Assembly (NCBI RefSeq): GCF_012034335.1
Contig: NZ_JAATHJ010000008.1
Location: forward strand, 1 to 64,000
DNA length: 64,000 bases
Direction of reading: 5' to 3'
Origin: Alkalicoccus luteus
Lineage (GTDB): Bacteria; Bacillota; Bacilli; Bacillales; Salisediminibacteriaceae
Positions 18,180 through 29,094 of this stretch are shown in pieces (the stretch's first letter is position 1; each line of letters starts with the position of its first letter). The notes under the pieces are model-generated. The model was not told the DNA's origin. It was given only the letters and a program-made list of their open reading frames with translations, and made no database searches. A program made the translations under genes and the position numbers.

Positions 18180-18254
18180 ACAAGGCAGAAGAGGTACGGA
18201 ACGAAAAACGGAAAGAATATCCGGGAAACGGGAGACAGTTTCTGCAAAATGTTT

Positions 18255-18314
18255 TACAATAGAAAGTATGTAAGCGCTTTTATTTTTGCGGGGACCTGAG
18301 CGAGCGTTCATTCG
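18255..18314 (+). promoter_or_regulatory. Promoter region of the beta-oxidation operon with cre-like and FadR-like sites
   Basis: A -10 TACAAT lies at 18255-18260. ATGTAAGCGCTTTTA (18268-18282) matches the cre consensus with one mismatch just past the expected start. TGAGCGA-GCGT-TCATTCG (18297-18314) is an imperfect FadR box with the right length. Confidence 0.45.
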
Positions 18315-18372
18315 ACTGCGGAAAGCATCAGAATACGCCGCATGATCTACATAAGCTGAAGGAGGATGTTAG

Positions 18373-19563
18373 ATGAGTAGAACAGTTATTGTCAGTGGTG
18401 CACGGACCCCGGTTGGTAAGCTGGGAGGGGCGCTGTCCGGATTTACAGCTTCCCAGCTCGGCGGTATGGCGATTAAAGAAGCAATGAAGCGGGGCGGTAC
18501 GGAAGCCTCGGCAGTCGATCACGTCATCATGGGCTCGGTGCTTCAGGGCGGACAAGGTCAGCTTCCGTCGAGGCAGGCGCTTCACGAAGCCGGACTGCCG
18601 TGGGAAACGGAAACCGAAACGGTTAATAAGGTATGTGCTTCCGGGATGCGAAGCATTACCCTCGCGGATATCCTGCTTCGCGCAGGTGAACACGAAACGA
18701 TCGTTGCCGGCGGCATGGAATCGATGAGCCAGGCGCCGTTTTTCGTAAAAGGAGCGCGGTTCGGCTTTAAAATGGGCGAGCAGAAGTTCCACGATATGAT
18801 GATTCACGACGGGCTGACGTGCTCGTTTACCGGGGCGCATATGGGCACATACGGCAATAAAACAGCAGCCGAGCATGATTTGACGCGTGAGCAGCAGGAT
18901 GAATGGGCGTTCCGTAGCCACCAGAAGGCTGCGGCTGCCCGGGATGCCGGTAAAAACGACGAGATCGTCCCGGTCGAAGTACCGCAGCGTAAAGGCGATC
19001 CGCTCGTAGTCGAGCACGACGAAGCACCGCGCAGCGATACAACGGTGGAGCGTCTGGCTAAGCTGAAGCCGGTTTTTGGAAGCGACGGCACGATTACGGC
19101 AGGCAATGCACCTGGTGTCAATGACGGAGCCGCAGCTGTCGTGCTGACGACAGAAGCGAACGCCGAAAAGCAGGGTCTGAAGCCGCTTGCCGTGATCACC
19201 GGTCATACACAGCTGGCTGTTGAGCCGGAGAATTTCCCGAAAACACCGGGACTTGTCATCAATAAGCTGCTTGAGAAAACAGGCATGAGTGTGGACGATA
19301 TTGATTTGTTTGAAGTGAACGAAGCATTTGCGGCTGTTTCGCTTGCAAGCGGTCAGATCGCCGGACTTGATCCGGAAAAGCTGAACGTGAACGGCGGTGC
19401 CGTTGCGATCGGCCATCCGATCGGCGCAAGCGGAACGAGAATCATTTTGACGCTCGCGTATGAACTGAAGCGTCGCGGCGGCGGACGCGGCATCGCTGCA
19501 ATTTGCAGCGGGGGCGGCCAGGGAGATGCCGTCATGATCGAAGTCAGCGGAACGGAGGCGTAA
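18373..19563 (+). CDS. Acetyl-CoA C-acyltransferase (thiolase)
   Basis: A 396-residue thiolase. The acyl-accepting cysteine is Cys88 in [10 protein letters not shown]; the second catalytic set is [10 protein letters not shown] and CSGGGQGDA. It cleaves 3-ketoacyl-CoA or condenses two acetyl-CoA. The start follows GAAGGAGGATG. It is first in an operon with a 3-hydroxyacyl-CoA dehydrogenase and two acyl-CoA dehydrogenases, resembling mmgABC of B. subtilis. A second thiolase with a different promoter type lies at 39193. Confidence 0.92.
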   Translation: MSRTVIVSGARTPVGKLGGALSGFTASQLGGMAIKEAMKRGGTEASAVDHVIMGSVLQGGQGQLPSRQALHEAGLPWETETETVNKVCASGMRSITLADILLRAGEHETIVAGGMESMSQAPFFVKGARFGFKMGEQKFHDMMIHDGLTCSFTGAHMGTYGNKTAAEHDLTREQQDEWAFRSHQKAAAARDAGKNDEIVPVEVPQRKGDPLVVEHDEAPRSDTTVERLAKLKPVFGSDGTITAGNAPGVNDGAAAVVLTTEANAEKQGLKPLAVITGHTQLAVEPENFPKTPGLVINKLLEKTGMSVDDIDLFEVNEAFAAVSLASGQIAGLDPEKLNVNGGAVAIGHPIGASGTRIILTLAYELKRRGGGRGIAAICSGGGQGDAVMIEVSGTEA

Positions 19564-19567
19564 TCGC

Positions 19568-20419
19568 ATGAACATAGAGAAGGTAATGGTGGTCGGTGCA
19601 GGGCAAATGGGCGCCGGCATCGCCCAGGTATGTGCAGCAGGCGGCTACGACGTCTACATGCATGATGTCAGTGAAGAAGCTGCTGAGAAAGGCTTGAAGG
19701 GAATTGAAAAGCGGCTGTCGCGCGACGTGGAAAAGGAACGTATCTCGGATGCCGATAAAGAGCGGATTTTACGAAGGATCCAGATTTCCACGGATCTCGC
19801 AAATGCAGAAGATGTCGATATGGTCATCGAAGCAGCCGTAGAAAACATGGAAATAAAAAAGAACATTTTCCGGCAACTCGATTCAAGAGCGCCAAAGCAC
19901 GCGATTCTGGCAACGAATACGTCGTCGCTCCCGATCACGGAAATTGCGGCAGAGACGAAGCGGGCGGATCAGGTAATCGGCATGCACTTTATGAACCCGG
20001 TGCCGGTGATGAAGCTCGTGGAAGTCATCCGCGGTCTGCAGACGTCCGATGAGGTATATGAGGCGGTTGCAGAAATGACGGGCAAGCTCAAAAAAACGGC
20101 AGTGGAAGTGAATGACTTTCCGGGGTTTGTATCCAACCGGATTTTAATGCCGATGTTAAACGAAGCTATTTATACGGTTTATGAAGGTGTCGCCGGCCCT
20201 GAAGAGATTGATAACGTAATGAAGCTTGGTATGAATCACCCGATGGGGCCACTCACGCTCGCTGATTTCATCGGACTCGATACGTGTCTATACATTATGG
20301 AGACGCTTCATGAAGGCTTCGGTGATGATAAGTACCGGCCGTGTCCGCTGCTGCGTAAATACGTAAAGGCAGGCTGGCTAGGAAAGAAAACAGGACGCGG
20401 TTTCTACGTGTACGACTGA
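19568..20419 (+). CDS. 3-hydroxybutyryl-CoA dehydrogenase
   Basis: A 283-residue NAD(P)-dependent enzyme oxidising (S)-3-hydroxybutyryl-CoA to acetoacetyl-CoA. The Rossmann motif [12 protein letters not shown] is at the N-terminus, followed by TNTSSLPIT, the catalytic His in [15 protein letters not shown], and [16 protein letters not shown] in the C-terminal domain. It starts 4 nt after the thiolase stop. MmgB is its counterpart in B. subtilis. Confidence 0.92.
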   Translation: MNIEKVMVVGAGQMGAGIAQVCAAGGYDVYMHDVSEEAAEKGLKGIEKRLSRDVEKERISDADKERILRRIQISTDLANAEDVDMVIEAAVENMEIKKNIFRQLDSRAPKHAILATNTSSLPITEIAAETKRADQVIGMHFMNPVPVMKLVEVIRGLQTSDEVYEAVAEMTGKLKKTAVEVNDFPGFVSNRILMPMLNEAIYTVYEGVAGPEEIDNVMKLGMNHPMGPLTLADFIGLDTCLYIMETLHEGFGDDKYRPCPLLRKYVKAGWLGKKTGRGFYVYD

Positions 20420-20438
20420 TTGGAAGGATGACGACAGC

Positions 20439-21581
20439 ATGAATTTAACCTTTACAGAAGAACAGGAAATGACAAGACGCATGGTGCGCCAGTTCGCCCA
20501 GGAGAAAGTGGCGCCGGCCATTGAAAAAATGGAGCAGGAAGACCGGTTCCCGGAGGAGATCGTCCGACAGATGGGTGAACTCGGCCTGATGGGCATGCCG
20601 ATCCCGGAGCAGTACGGAGGCATGGAGATGGACTACACGTCCTACATTCTCGCGATTCATGAGCTTTCCCGCGTCAGCGCGACCGTAGGCGTTATTTTAT
20701 CGGTGCATACCTCCGTCGGAACGAACCCGATTCTCTACTTCGGAACAGAAGAGCAGAAAGCGCGCTGGGTGCCAAAGCTCGCATCCGGGGAATATTTAGG
20801 CGCTTTCGCCGTATCCGAAGCCGGAGCAGGAAGTGACGTATCCGGGATGAAAACGACTGCGATTGCAGACGGGGACGACTACATTCTGAACGGATCGAAA
20901 ATGTGGATTACAAACGGCGGCTACGCCGATACGTATATCGTCTTTGCCCGCACCTCCAAGGATCCGGGCAGCAAAAGCATCAGCGCGTTCGTCGTAGAAA
21001 AAGATACCCCGGGCTTTACCGTGCAGCCGAAGGAAAAGAAGATGGGACTGAAAGGCTCGAGCACATGCCCGATCACGTTTGAAGACTGCCGCATTCCGAA
21101 GGCAAACCGGCTCGGAGAAGAGGGCGACGGCTTTAAAATTGCCATGGCCAATCTGGACGCCGGCCGGATCGGCATTGCGGCCCAGGCGCTCGGCATTGCA
21201 GAAGCAGCGCTTGACGCCTCAACAGCTTATGCGAAGGAGCGCAAGCAGTTCGGCAAGCCGATCGGGCAGATGCAGGGCATCGGCTTTAAGCTTGCCGACA
21301 TGGCAACGAGCGTAGAGGCGGCCAGGCTGCTGACGTACCGTGCAGCTTCCCTGCGCACGAACGGCCACCCAGCTGGAAAAGAGGCCTCGATGGCAAAAAT
21401 GTTCGCTTCTGATACCGCGATGAAAGCGGCGATCGAGGCGGTGCAGATTCACGGCGGCTACGGCTTTACGGAAGACTATCCGGTTGAACGGTATTTCCGT
21501 GACGCGAAAGTAACACAGATTTACGAAGGCACCAACGAAATTCAAAAAATCGTCGTCAGCAACCACCTGCTACGAGGGTAA
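20439..21581 (+). CDS. Acyl-CoA dehydrogenase (short/branched chain), first
   Basis: A 380-residue flavoprotein that introduces the trans-2 double bond into acyl-CoA. Visible motifs include [31 protein letters not shown], the catalytic Glu region in YEGTNEIQ, and the [14 protein letters not shown] helix. It is very similar to the next gene, especially in the C-terminal third, which points to a tandem duplication. Confidence 0.92.
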   Translation: MNLTFTEEQEMTRRMVRQFAQEKVAPAIEKMEQEDRFPEEIVRQMGELGLMGMPIPEQYGGMEMDYTSYILAIHELSRVSATVGVILSVHTSVGTNPILYFGTEEQKARWVPKLASGEYLGAFAVSEAGAGSDVSGMKTTAIADGDDYILNGSKMWITNGGYADTYIVFARTSKDPGSKSISAFVVEKDTPGFTVQPKEKKMGLKGSSTCPITFEDCRIPKANRLGEEGDGFKIAMANLDAGRIGIAAQALGIAEAALDASTAYAKERKQFGKPIGQMQGIGFKLADMATSVEAARLLTYRAASLRTNGHPAGKEASMAKMFASDTAMKAAIEAVQIHGGYGFTEDYPVERYFRDAKVTQIYEGTNEIQKIVVSNHLLRG

Positions 21582-21616
21582 TTGCCGACAGAACGAATCA
21601 TAAAGGAGCGAAAGAC

Positions 21617-22759
21617 ATGCAGTTTCAATTAACAGATGAGCAGGAAATGATCAGAAAGATGGTACGTGACTTTGCCGTAAACGAAGTAGAGCCGACAGCA
21701 GCTGAGCGGGATGAAGAGGAACGGTTCGACCGCAGCTTGTTTGATCAGATGGCAGAGCTTGGACTGACAGGCATTCCATGGCCGGAAGAGTACGGCGGAA
21801 TCGGTGCCGACTACTTGAGCTACGTCATTGCCGTGGAAGAATTGTCGCGTATTTGTGCTTCCACCGGCGTCACGCTGTCCGCCCACGTATCACTCGCCGG
21901 CTGGCCGGTGTACACGTTTGGCACAGAAGATCAGAAACAGCGCTACTTAAAGCCGATGGCAGAAGGCAAGCTGCTCGGAGCCTACTGTCTGTCCGAGCCG
22001 GGATCCGGAAGTGATGCAGCGGCGATGAAAACGACGGCAAAGCGGGATGGCGACGACTACGTACTGAACGGTTCCAAAGTCTGGATAACAAACGGCGGTG
22101 CAGCAGACGTCTACCTTGTGTTTGCCCTGACCGATCCGGAGAAAAAGCATAAAGGCTGCACGGCCTTCATTCTCGAAAAAGGCATGGACGGCTTTACGAT
22201 GGGCAAGAAGGAGAAGAAGCTCGGAATCCGTTCCTCGCCGACGCTTGAAGTGATCATGGACAATGTCCGCGTTCCGGCAGCAAACAGGCTCGGCGAAGAA
22301 GGAGAAGGCTTTAAAATTGCGATGATGACCCTCGACGGCGGCCGTAACGGTATTGCCGCACAGGCAGTCGGCATTGCGCAGGGCGCGCTCGACCACGCAA
22401 CGGCGTACGCAAAAGAGCGCAAGCAGTTCGGCAAGCCGATCGGGCAGATGCAGGGGATCAGCTTCAAGCTCGCGGACATGGCGACGAAGATCGAAGCATC
22501 GCGTCTGCTCACATATCAGGCTGCGTGGCGGGAGTCAGAAGGCGTATCGTACGGCCTTCAGTCGGCGATGTCGAAGCTCATGGCCGGTGATACTGCCATG
22601 GAAGTAACGGTAGAAGCAGTGCAGGTGCACGGCGGCTACGGCTTTACGAAGGACTATCCGGTAGAGCGCTACATGCGCGATGCGAAAATCACGCAGATTT
22701 ACGAAGGTACAAACGAAGTGCAGCGGCTCGTTATTTCGAAGATGCTGCTCGCAGACTAA
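21617..22759 (+). CDS. Acyl-CoA dehydrogenase (AcdA-like), second
   Basis: A 380-residue paralogue of the preceding enzyme with [32 protein letters not shown] and YEGTNEVQ. In B. subtilis acdA is found between ywjF (fadF) and rpoE, so this or the previous copy is the orthologue. The two enzymes may divide straight-chain and branched-chain substrates. The AAGGAGCG ribosome site sets the start. Electrons would go through ETF to FadF. Confidence 0.92.
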   Translation: MQFQLTDEQEMIRKMVRDFAVNEVEPTAAERDEEERFDRSLFDQMAELGLTGIPWPEEYGGIGADYLSYVIAVEELSRICASTGVTLSAHVSLAGWPVYTFGTEDQKQRYLKPMAEGKLLGAYCLSEPGSGSDAAAMKTTAKRDGDDYVLNGSKVWITNGGAADVYLVFALTDPEKKHKGCTAFILEKGMDGFTMGKKEKKLGIRSSPTLEVIMDNVRVPAANRLGEEGEGFKIAMMTLDGGRNGIAAQAVGIAQGALDHATAYAKERKQFGKPIGQMQGISFKLADMATKIEASRLLTYQAAWRESEGVSYGLQSAMSKLMAGDTAMEVTVEAVQVHGGYGFTKDYPVERYMRDAKITQIYEGTNEVQRLVISKMLLAD

Positions 22760-22779
22760 CGCAGTCAGGAGGGAAGCCG

Positions 22780-23703
22780 GTGAAGGTGAATCTGGAGGCG
22801 CTGCTGGATGGCCGGGAACGGCAGGTCGGCCGCGCCATCTCCATTGTAGAAGACCGGCATCCGGACCAGCGGGAGCTGATGCAGGAAATCCATCCGCATA
22901 CCGGCCGGGCGCAGGTCGTCGGCATCACCGGGTCACCCGGCGCCGGAAAAAGCTCGCTCGTCAATCAGCTGTTAAAGCACTGGCGCAAGAAAGGTGAAAA
23001 GGTAGCGGTCGTTGCGGTTGATCCGACGAGCCCCTTTTCAGGAGGCGCGCTGCTCGGCGACCGGATCCGCATGCACGACCACGATGCCGACAGCGGCGTC
23101 TTCATCCGCAGCATGGGAACGCGCGGAAGTCTCGGCGGGCTCTCGGAAGCGTGCCAGGATACGGTGCGGCTTCTCGATGCCGCAGGCTACGACCGGGTCG
23201 TCGTGGAAACTGTCGGCGTCGGTCAGTCAGAGCTCGATATTATGAAAACAGCCGATACGGTCGCGCTCGTGCTGTATCCGTCAGGCGGCGACATCATTCA
23301 GGCGTTTAAAGCCGGAATCATGGAAATTGCCGACTTGTTTATCATTAACAAGGCCGATCTGCCCGGCGTCAATCAGCTGAAAGCAGAGCTTGAAGATCTG
23401 CTCCACATTTCCGGAGCCCCGTCCTACAAAACGATCAGCGAAACCGTTTCGACGACAGGCGAAGGCACAAAAGCAGTGATTGAAGCACTGGAGCAGCACC
23501 ACGAGTGGCTGAAGCAGTCAGGGGAAAAGCAGGACAGGCGGGCGCGTCAGCTGGAAACAGACGTACGCCGGCGCGTGCTGGAACGGCTCGAAAAAGAAAT
23601 GGAGCCGGTACTGAAAGAAGTGATGCAGAAGCCGGATACGCAGGATCCGTATGAGCTGGCAGACCGTATTTATAAACGGCTTCAGGAGAGGAAAGGGGAG
23701 TGA
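22780..23703 (+). CDS. meaB: MeaB-type G-protein chaperone of an acyl-CoA mutase
   Basis: A 307-residue GTPase of the MeaB/ArgK family that protects and reloads B12-dependent mutases. Walker A is GSPGAGKSSLVNQ, followed by [29 protein letters not shown] and NKAD. It starts with GTG at 22780, 7 nt after AGGAGGG. The nearby mutase IcmF already contains its own fused G domain, so this stand-alone MeaB is either redundant or serves another mutase elsewhere. Confidence 0.9.
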   Translation: MKVNLEALLDGRERQVGRAISIVEDRHPDQRELMQEIHPHTGRAQVVGITGSPGAGKSSLVNQLLKHWRKKGEKVAVVAVDPTSPFSGGALLGDRIRMHDHDADSGVFIRSMGTRGSLGGLSEACQDTVRLLDAAGYDRVVVETVGVGQSELDIMKTADTVALVLYPSGGDIIQAFKAGIMEIADLFIINKADLPGVNQLKAELEDLLHISGAPSYKTISETVSTTGEGTKAVIEALEQHHEWLKQSGEKQDRRARQLETDVRRRVLERLEKEMEPVLKEVMQKPDTQDPYELADRIYKRLQERKGE

Positions 23704-23707
23704 TCCG

Positions 23708-24373
23708 ATGGGGAAAAAGCAGGTGCCGTCGCTCGTAAAGGACGAACGGCTCATCTCACGGCGCAGAGCGCAGATCGTCAAGGCAGCCGTCGGTTTATTT
23801 AACGAAAAAGGCTATCATAAAGCAACGACGAGGGAGGTCGCCAACGCTTCCGGATTCAGCATCGGTACGCTGTATGAGTACATCGGATCGAAGGAAGACA
23901 TCCTCTTTCTCGTTTGTGATTCCGTTTACGATGAGGTCGTAAGCAAATGGGAAAAGCTGCTGGACAGCAACCTGCGCGGGCTGGAGCGGCTCCGGCAGGT
24001 GATCGAATCGTATTTCCGCGTCGTCGATGACCTTCAGGATGAGGTGCTTGTCATGTATCAGGAGACAAAGTCGCTCTCCGGTGAAGCGCTTCGTTACGTA
24101 CTGGAAAAGGAGATCCGCATCAAGAACGTATTTGAAAAAGAGCTGATTCATGCACGGGAAGAAGGGTTTTTAACGATGGATGACAGGCAGCTGTCGCTCG
24201 CTGCCCACCACATCCTCGTCGTCGGGCAAATGTGGACTTTCCGACGCTGGGCCGTGCAGAAGGAATACAGCGTAGATGAATACATTGAGTACCAGCTCCG
24301 TCAGCTGATTTACGGATTTGGAGTCAACGAACAGGCGCCGGATAAACAGCCGGTGCCGCAGAAGGAGGAATAG
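23708..24373 (+). CDS. TetR-family transcriptional regulator
   Basis: A 221-residue regulator. The N-terminal helix-turn-helix covers ATTREVANASGFSIGTLYEYIGSKEDIL (about residues 38-65), typical of TetR proteins; the rest is an all-helical ligand domain ending in an acidic Gln/Pro-rich tail. The ATG at 23708 has GGGGAG upstream; the longer frame is not needed. It sits between meaB and icmF with gaps of only a few nt, so it is co-transcribed and probably senses an acyl-CoA of this pathway. It is not an orthologue of B. subtilis FadR. Confidence 0.85.
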   Translation: MGKKQVPSLVKDERLISRRRAQIVKAAVGLFNEKGYHKATTREVANASGFSIGTLYEYIGSKEDILFLVCDSVYDEVVSKWEKLLDSNLRGLERLRQVIESYFRVVDDLQDEVLVMYQETKSLSGEALRYVLEKEIRIKNVFEKELIHAREEGFLTMDDRQLSLAAHHILVVGQMWTFRRWAVQKEYSVDEYIEYQLRQLIYGFGVNEQAPDKQPVPQKEE

Positions 24374-24376
24374 CGT

Positions 24377-27300
24377 ATGGAAAAGACGTCTCAACAACCG
24401 GTTCAGCAGCAGGAAAAGTACGTGCCGAAGCATCCGGTCCGCTTTGTGACAGCATCCGCTCTGTTTGATGGGCACGACGCGTCCATCAATATCATGCGCC
24501 GTATGCTGCAGGCATCCGGAGCCGAGGTGATTCATCTCGGACATAACCGTTCCGTCGGAGAAGTAGCCCAGGCAGCCGTGCAGGAAGACGTGCAGGGGAT
24601 TGCGATCTCGTCCTATCAGGGCGGTCACGTGGAATATTTCAAGTATTTGCACGATGAGCTTGAACGTCTGGGCGCCGGCCATATTAAGCTGTTCGGCGGA
24701 GGCGGCGGGGTGATTATTCCTGCCGAAGTCCGTGAGCTGCACGACTACGGCATCACGCGCATCTTCTCACCGGAAGACGGCCGCCGCTTCGGTCTGCAGG
24801 GCATGATCGATCAAATGATGGAGGCGTGTGACTTTGAAACACCGGCCACAGGACTTGGACTGGAGCACGTGATCGACTCCGACCGCCGTGCGCTTGCCAA
24901 ATTTATTACGAGCGCTGAGAAAAAGGCGTTCGGCGAAGCACTGAACGACGAAGAAAGCGGCGTGCTGGAAGCGATAAGCGAAAAAGCGGCTGCGGATGCA
25001 CCAGTGCTCGGAATCACCGGTACCGGCGGAGCTGGAAAAAGCTCGCTCACCGATGAATTGATCCGCCGCTTTCTGCGAGCGTTTCCTGATAAACGCGCAG
25101 CTGTGCTCTCCGTTGATCCGACAAAGAAGAAAACCGGCGGCGCCCTGCTCGGCGACCGCATCCGCATGAACGCGATTCACCATGACCGCGTTTATATGCG
25201 CTCGCTGGCAACACGCGACAGCCGGCAGGAGCTCTCTAAGGCAGTGGAAGAAGCCATTCCGGTTGTCAGGCTCGCCGGCTATGACCTGATCATCGTGGAA
25301 ACGAGCGGGATCGGTCAGGGGGACGCGGCAGTGACGGACGTGTCAGACGTATCGATGTACGTTATGACGAGTGAGTTCGGTGCACCGTCCCAGCTGGAGA
25401 AAATCGACATGATCGACTTTGCTGACATCATCGCCATCAATAAATTTGACCGCAAAGGCTCCGAGGATGCACGGCGGGAAGTGCGCAAGCAGTATCAGCG
25501 CAGCCATCTCCGCTTTGACGAAGATCCGGAACGTATGCCGGTGTACGGAACAGTCGCCAGCCAGTTTAACGATCCGGGCACGAACCGTCTGTTCTTTGAG
25601 CTCGTAAAGGTGATTAACGCAAGCTGCGGCAAAGACTGGGAAACCGATCTCGGCGAGCATGACGAAATTCAGCTTCGCAGCGCTGTTATTCCGGCCGAGC
25701 AGGTACACTACCTGCGTGAAATCGCCCAGACGGTCAAAGGGTATCACGAAGAAACAGAAGAACAGGCCGGCTTCGCGCGCAGCCTGTTTCAGCTGGAAGG
25801 CACGCTGCAGCTGCTCGAAGAAACAGGAGCATCGGTGGAAGACGTTGCCAGGCTGAAGCAGCAAACAGAAGAGAAGCTGCTTCCGGACGTGAAAAAGACG
25901 ATTGAGACGTGGGAAAAGACGAAAGAGGCCTACGCTCAGGATACGTTGACGACAAAAGTTCGTGACAAAGAAATCGTGACAGAGCTGAAAACGCGTTCGC
26001 TTTCCGGACTCGACATTCCGAAGGTCGCGCTGCCAAAGTACGAAAACTACGGGGACATCATCCGCTGGGTCCGCAGCGAAAATGTGCCAGGTGTTTTCCC
26101 ATACACTGCAGGCGTATTCCCGTTTAAGCGAAAAGGGGAGGACCCGAAGCGTCAGTTTGCGGGTGAAGGCAGCCCGGCCCGCACGAACCGCCGTTTTCAT
26201 TATTTGTCGGAAGGCGACGACGCAAAGCGGCTCAGCACCGCCTTCGATTCCGTAACACTTTACGGCGAGGATCCGGACTACCGTCCTGACATTTACGGGA
26301 AGGTCGGTGAATCCGGCGTCAGCATCTGTACGCTCGATGATATGAAGCAGCTTTATGAAGGATTTGATCTGACGGCACCGTCCACGTCGGTATCGATGAC
26401 GATCAACGGCCCTGCGCCGATCATTCTGGCGATGTTTATGAATACAGTAGTTGATCAGCAGGTGGAGCTTTTCACCGAGCGCGAAGGCCGCAAGCCAACG
26501 GAAGACGAGCATGCCCAGATTCAGGAGCAGACGCTCCAAGTCGTGCGCGGCACCGTTCAGGCCGACATCCTGAAAGAAGACCAGGGCCAGAACACGTGCA
26601 TCTTCTCGACGGAATTTGCGCTGCGGATGATGGGAGATATTCAGCAGTACTTTATCGATCATCAGGTGCGCAACTACTATTCCGTCTCGATCAGCGGGTA
26701 TCATATCGCCGAAGCCGGAGCGAACCCGATCAGCCAGCTCGCATTTACGCTCTCCAACGGCTTCACGTATGTCGAGTACTACTTAAGCCGCGGCATGAAC
26801 GTAAACGACTTTGCGCCGAACCTGTCCTTTTTCTTCAGCAACGGTCTCGATCCGGAGTACGCCGTCATCGGTCGCGTCGCTCGCCGCATCTGGGCGACAG
26901 CGATGAAGAAGAAATACGGTGCCAATGAACGCAGCCAGAAGCTGAAGTATCACATTCAGACATCAGGCCGTTCCCTGCACGCCCAAGAAGTGGATTTTAA
27001 CGATATCCGCACGACACTGCAGGCACTGATGGCGATTTACGACAACTGTAACTCGCTCCATACAAACGCCTACGACGAAGCAGTGACGACGCCAACGGAG
27101 GAAAGCGTGCGCCGGGCAATGGCGATCCAGCTCATCATCACAAAAGAGATGGGCCTTGCGAAAAACGAAAATTCGCTGCAGGGATCGTACATTATTGAAG
27201 AGCTGACCGACCTCGTCGAAGAAGCAGTTCTGCTTGAAATGGAGCGGATGAGTGACCGAGGCGGCGTCCTCGGCGCGATGGAGACGCAGTACCAACGCGG

Positions 27301-27649
27301 AAAAATCCAGGAGGAATCACTCCTCTACGAAACAAAAAAGCACAACGGCGACCTGCCGATTATCGGCGTGAACACGTACCTGAATCCGAACCCGCCGTCT
27401 GAAGAAGACTTCGATATGGAACTGGCGCGCGCATCCCGCGAGGAAAAAGAAGGCCAGATCACGCGGCTCAAAGATTTCCAGGAGCGTCACGCGGCAGAGT
27501 CCGATGAGGCGCTGGAGCGGCTGAAGCGTACGGCACTGTCAGGAGGCAATATTTTCGCCGAGCTGATGCGGACTGTCCGCTCTGCCAGTCTTGGGCAGAT
27601 CACCTCCGCCCTCTACGAAGTAGGCGGTCAGTACCGCCGCAACCTGTAA
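24377..27649 (+). CDS. icmF: Fused isobutyryl-CoA mutase IcmF
   Basis: A 1090-residue adenosylcobalamin enzyme that interconverts isobutyryl-CoA and n-butyryl-CoA. Order of domains: B12-binding domain ([25 protein letters not shown]; about 20-150), MeaB-like GTPase ([12 protein letters not shown] near 211-225, [23 protein letters not shown]), linker, and TIM-barrel mutase from about 540. Phe594 (RQFAGEG) and Gln738 (GQNTCIF) replace the Tyr and Arg that methylmalonyl-CoA mutase uses for its carboxylate, which identifies the ICM type. Length is as in other IcmF proteins. It links branched-chain acid breakdown to the adjacent butyryl-CoA oxidation genes. Confidence 0.93.
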   Translation: MEKTSQQPVQQQEKYVPKHPVRFVTASALFDGHDASINIMRRMLQASGAEVIHLGHNRSVGEVAQAAVQEDVQGIAISSYQGGHVEYFKYLHDELERLGAGHIKLFGGGGGVIIPAEVRELHDYGITRIFSPEDGRRFGLQGMIDQMMEACDFETPATGLGLEHVIDSDRRALAKFITSAEKKAFGEALNDEESGVLEAISEKAAADAPVLGITGTGGAGKSSLTDELIRRFLRAFPDKRAAVLSVDPTKKKTGGALLGDRIRMNAIHHDRVYMRSLATRDSRQELSKAVEEAIPVVRLAGYDLIIVETSGIGQGDAAVTDVSDVSMYVMTSEFGAPSQLEKIDMIDFADIIAINKFDRKGSEDARREVRKQYQRSHLRFDEDPERMPVYGTVASQFNDPGTNRLFFELVKVINASCGKDWETDLGEHDEIQLRSAVIPAEQVHYLREIAQTVKGYHEETEEQAGFARSLFQLEGTLQLLEETGASVEDVARLKQQTEEKLLPDVKKTIETWEKTKEAYAQDTLTTKVRDKEIVTELKTRSLSGLDIPKVALPKYENYGDIIRWVRSENVPGVFPYTAGVFPFKRKGEDPKRQFAGEGSPARTNRRFHYLSEGDDAKRLSTAFDSVTLYGEDPDYRPDIYGKVGESGVSICTLDDMKQLYEGFDLTAPSTSVSMTINGPAPIILAMFMNTVVDQQVELFTEREGRKPTEDEHAQIQEQTLQVVRGTVQADILKEDQGQNTCIFSTEFALRMMGDIQQYFIDHQVRNYYSVSISGYHIAEAGANPISQLAFTLSNGFTYVEYYLSRGMNVNDFAPNLSFFFSNGLDPEYAVIGRVARRIWATAMKKKYGANERSQKLKYHIQTSGRSLHAQEVDFNDIRTTLQALMAIYDNCNSLHTNAYDEAVTTPTEESVRRAMAIQLIITKEMGLAKNENSLQGSYIIEELTDLVEEAVLLEMERMSDRGGVLGAMETQYQRGKIQEESLLYETKKHNGDLPIIGVNTYLNPNPPSEEDFDMELARASREEKEGQITRLKDFQERHAAESDEALERLKRTALSGGNIFAELMRTVRSASLGQITSALYEVGGQYRRNL

Positions 27650-27784
27650 AAATAATTTTACGCATCCGCTGGAAAAACAGGCGGCAGTATGTTTATAATG
27701 GAAGGTATGAATTTATGCGTATAATGGGAGCTGTCCGGCTTCTGATTATGGATACAGGATGAAGGGAAAGGGTGTGCCTCACTT

Positions 27785-28276
27785 ATGGCGTTAAAAGATT
27801 ACACAGAAGAACAGCTGAAAGAAATCTCCATGATCGAAGTGACGTTTGAGCTGCTTACCGAAAAGAACAGTCCGGAAGACTACAGCGTGCTGATCAACCG
27901 AGTGGCCGAAATTCAGGGACTGTCAAAGGAACGGATGCAGGAGCGCATTGCGCATTTGTATACGGCGATGTCGCTGGACGGCCGTTTCGTTAATCTCGGT
28001 GACAACCGCTGGGCGCTCCGATCCTGGTACCCGTTTGAGCAGACAGAAGAAGAGCTGTCACAAATGATGCCGAAAAAGCGGAAGGCTGACGCAGAAGAAG
28101 CACTTGAGGACGAACTGGAAGAATACGACGAGTTTGAGGACATCGAGGATGAGCTGGACGAGCTCGCTAACGAAGAGGACTCCGACACAGACGAAGCCGA
28201 CGAATTCGATACCGGTGAACCAGTCGTGGAAGAAGACGACGAAACCGATACGGACGAAGAGGAAGAAACCAATTAA
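27785..28276 (+). CDS. rpoE: RNA polymerase delta subunit
   Basis: A 163-residue auxiliary subunit of Firmicute RNA polymerase. The N-terminal HARE-HTH domain (about 1-90) is followed by a tail that is almost entirely Asp and Glu, which displaces nucleic acids from polymerase. TATAAT-like boxes at 27694 and 27720 are candidate -10 elements. The position between the acyl-CoA cluster and pyrG matches B. subtilis. Confidence 0.93.
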   Translation: MALKDYTEEQLKEISMIEVTFELLTEKNSPEDYSVLINRVAEIQGLSKERMQERIAHLYTAMSLDGRFVNLGDNRWALRSWYPFEQTEEELSQMMPKKRKADAEEALEDELEEYDEFEDIEDELDELANEEDSDTDEADEFDTGEPVVEEDDETDTDEEEETN

Positions 28277-28289
28277 CAATAATGGAAGG

Positions 28290-28323
28290 CCGTCCCGGGC
28301 ATCAGCCCGGTGCGGCTTCTTTT
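28290..28323 (+). terminator. Intrinsic terminator after rpoE
   Basis: CCGTCCCGGGC pairs with GCCCGGTGCGG around ATCA, followed by CTTCTTTT. Confidence 0.85.
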
Positions 28324-28386
28324 GTGATGCATGAACGCATTCCGGCTGCGGTGAAATAGTGGAGGAGGGACGAGCGTTTCGGAAAT

Positions 28387-28570
28387 GTTCAACTTTCTCC
28401 GCAAAAACGGTAACCTCGTCTGTCATATCGTCAACTTTCGTTCCAAAAGCGTGAAGCACCTCTGTCATATGTTTACGAGCTTCAACTTAGAACTGCTATA
28501 CAGAATAAACGTTCATCCTGTTCAGTCAACTAATCAGCTTCCCAGACAAAATGGTCAACTTTCGCACTCT
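28387..28570. repeat. TCAACTT-box intergenic repeat, copy A
   Basis: Four TCAACTT boxes start at 28389, 28431, 28482 and 28555, spaced 42, 51 and 73 nt. Copy B at 58756 has exactly the same spacings and aligns without gaps, with a long shared stretch around GTTTACGAGC. The third spacing is not a multiple of three, which argues against a coding origin. Function is unknown. Confidence 0.6.
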
Positions 28571-29094
28571 AAAAGAGTCGAGTCCGGCTTTCTGCGTTTC
28601 CGTGCTCCGTTCCATAAGATGTCGGAGCATGTGGTGAAGAAACATCGACCTCAGTGTTGAAATAATAACGTCAGCCTCCTGATTGAAAACTTCCGGCATC
28701 AGTTTGATAAGATTTTCGCTATTGCGAACGCCGTTTGAAAGCTTTGATAAAATTCAGCCTCAGAATAATAAGTTGGGCATGGTGTTTGAAAAGTTTGAGG
28801 CCTAATATAATAAGATGCCGCGCGCATTTAATAACTTTCGTCCAGAAAATAGATGACTTGAACGTTTCTGCTGATCCGTCTCCCGCATAACGGACCGGAT
28901 CCAGCTCCGAAACGGCTCTGTCCGCTTTTTCAAATCGTCACGTTTGTTCGCCGGATGGGAAGGCGAAACAGACTAACTAGTTACATCGTTCCTCGCATGG
29001 CCCGGTCCGATCACGGCGAGGTGCGTCTGACGCGTGCAAATCGTCTCCACACGGAGGGCTTTCGCCCGATTTTGCGAGAGCTCTCAAATCCGCC
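28571..29094. other. Long intergenic region before pyrG
   Basis: No supported gene. 28690-28815 is AT-rich with related units such as GTTTGAAAGCTTTGATAAAA (28733) and GTTTGAAAAGTTTGA (28784), 51 nt apart, probably kin of the TCAACTT repeats since copy B contains TTTGAAAGCTTTATC. 28860-29090 is ordinary GC-rich sequence with no recognised signal until the pyrG promoter. Confidence 0.4.

Noticed and set aside
18328-19620. Open frame of 430 codons on the minus strand across the thiolase gene
   Set aside because: It mirrors a thiolase gene with intact catalytic motifs and a good ribosome site; the antisense translation has no recognisable domain and is Arg/Cys-rich, typical of a shadow frame.
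25343-26704. Open frame of 453 codons on the minus strand inside icmF
   Set aside because: It is antisense to a fully conserved IcmF and shows no domain of its own.
28385-28660. Possible 91-residue protein before pyrG
   Set aside because: It coincides with the TCAACTT repeat; copy B has stops in the corresponding frame and one spacing is not a multiple of three.
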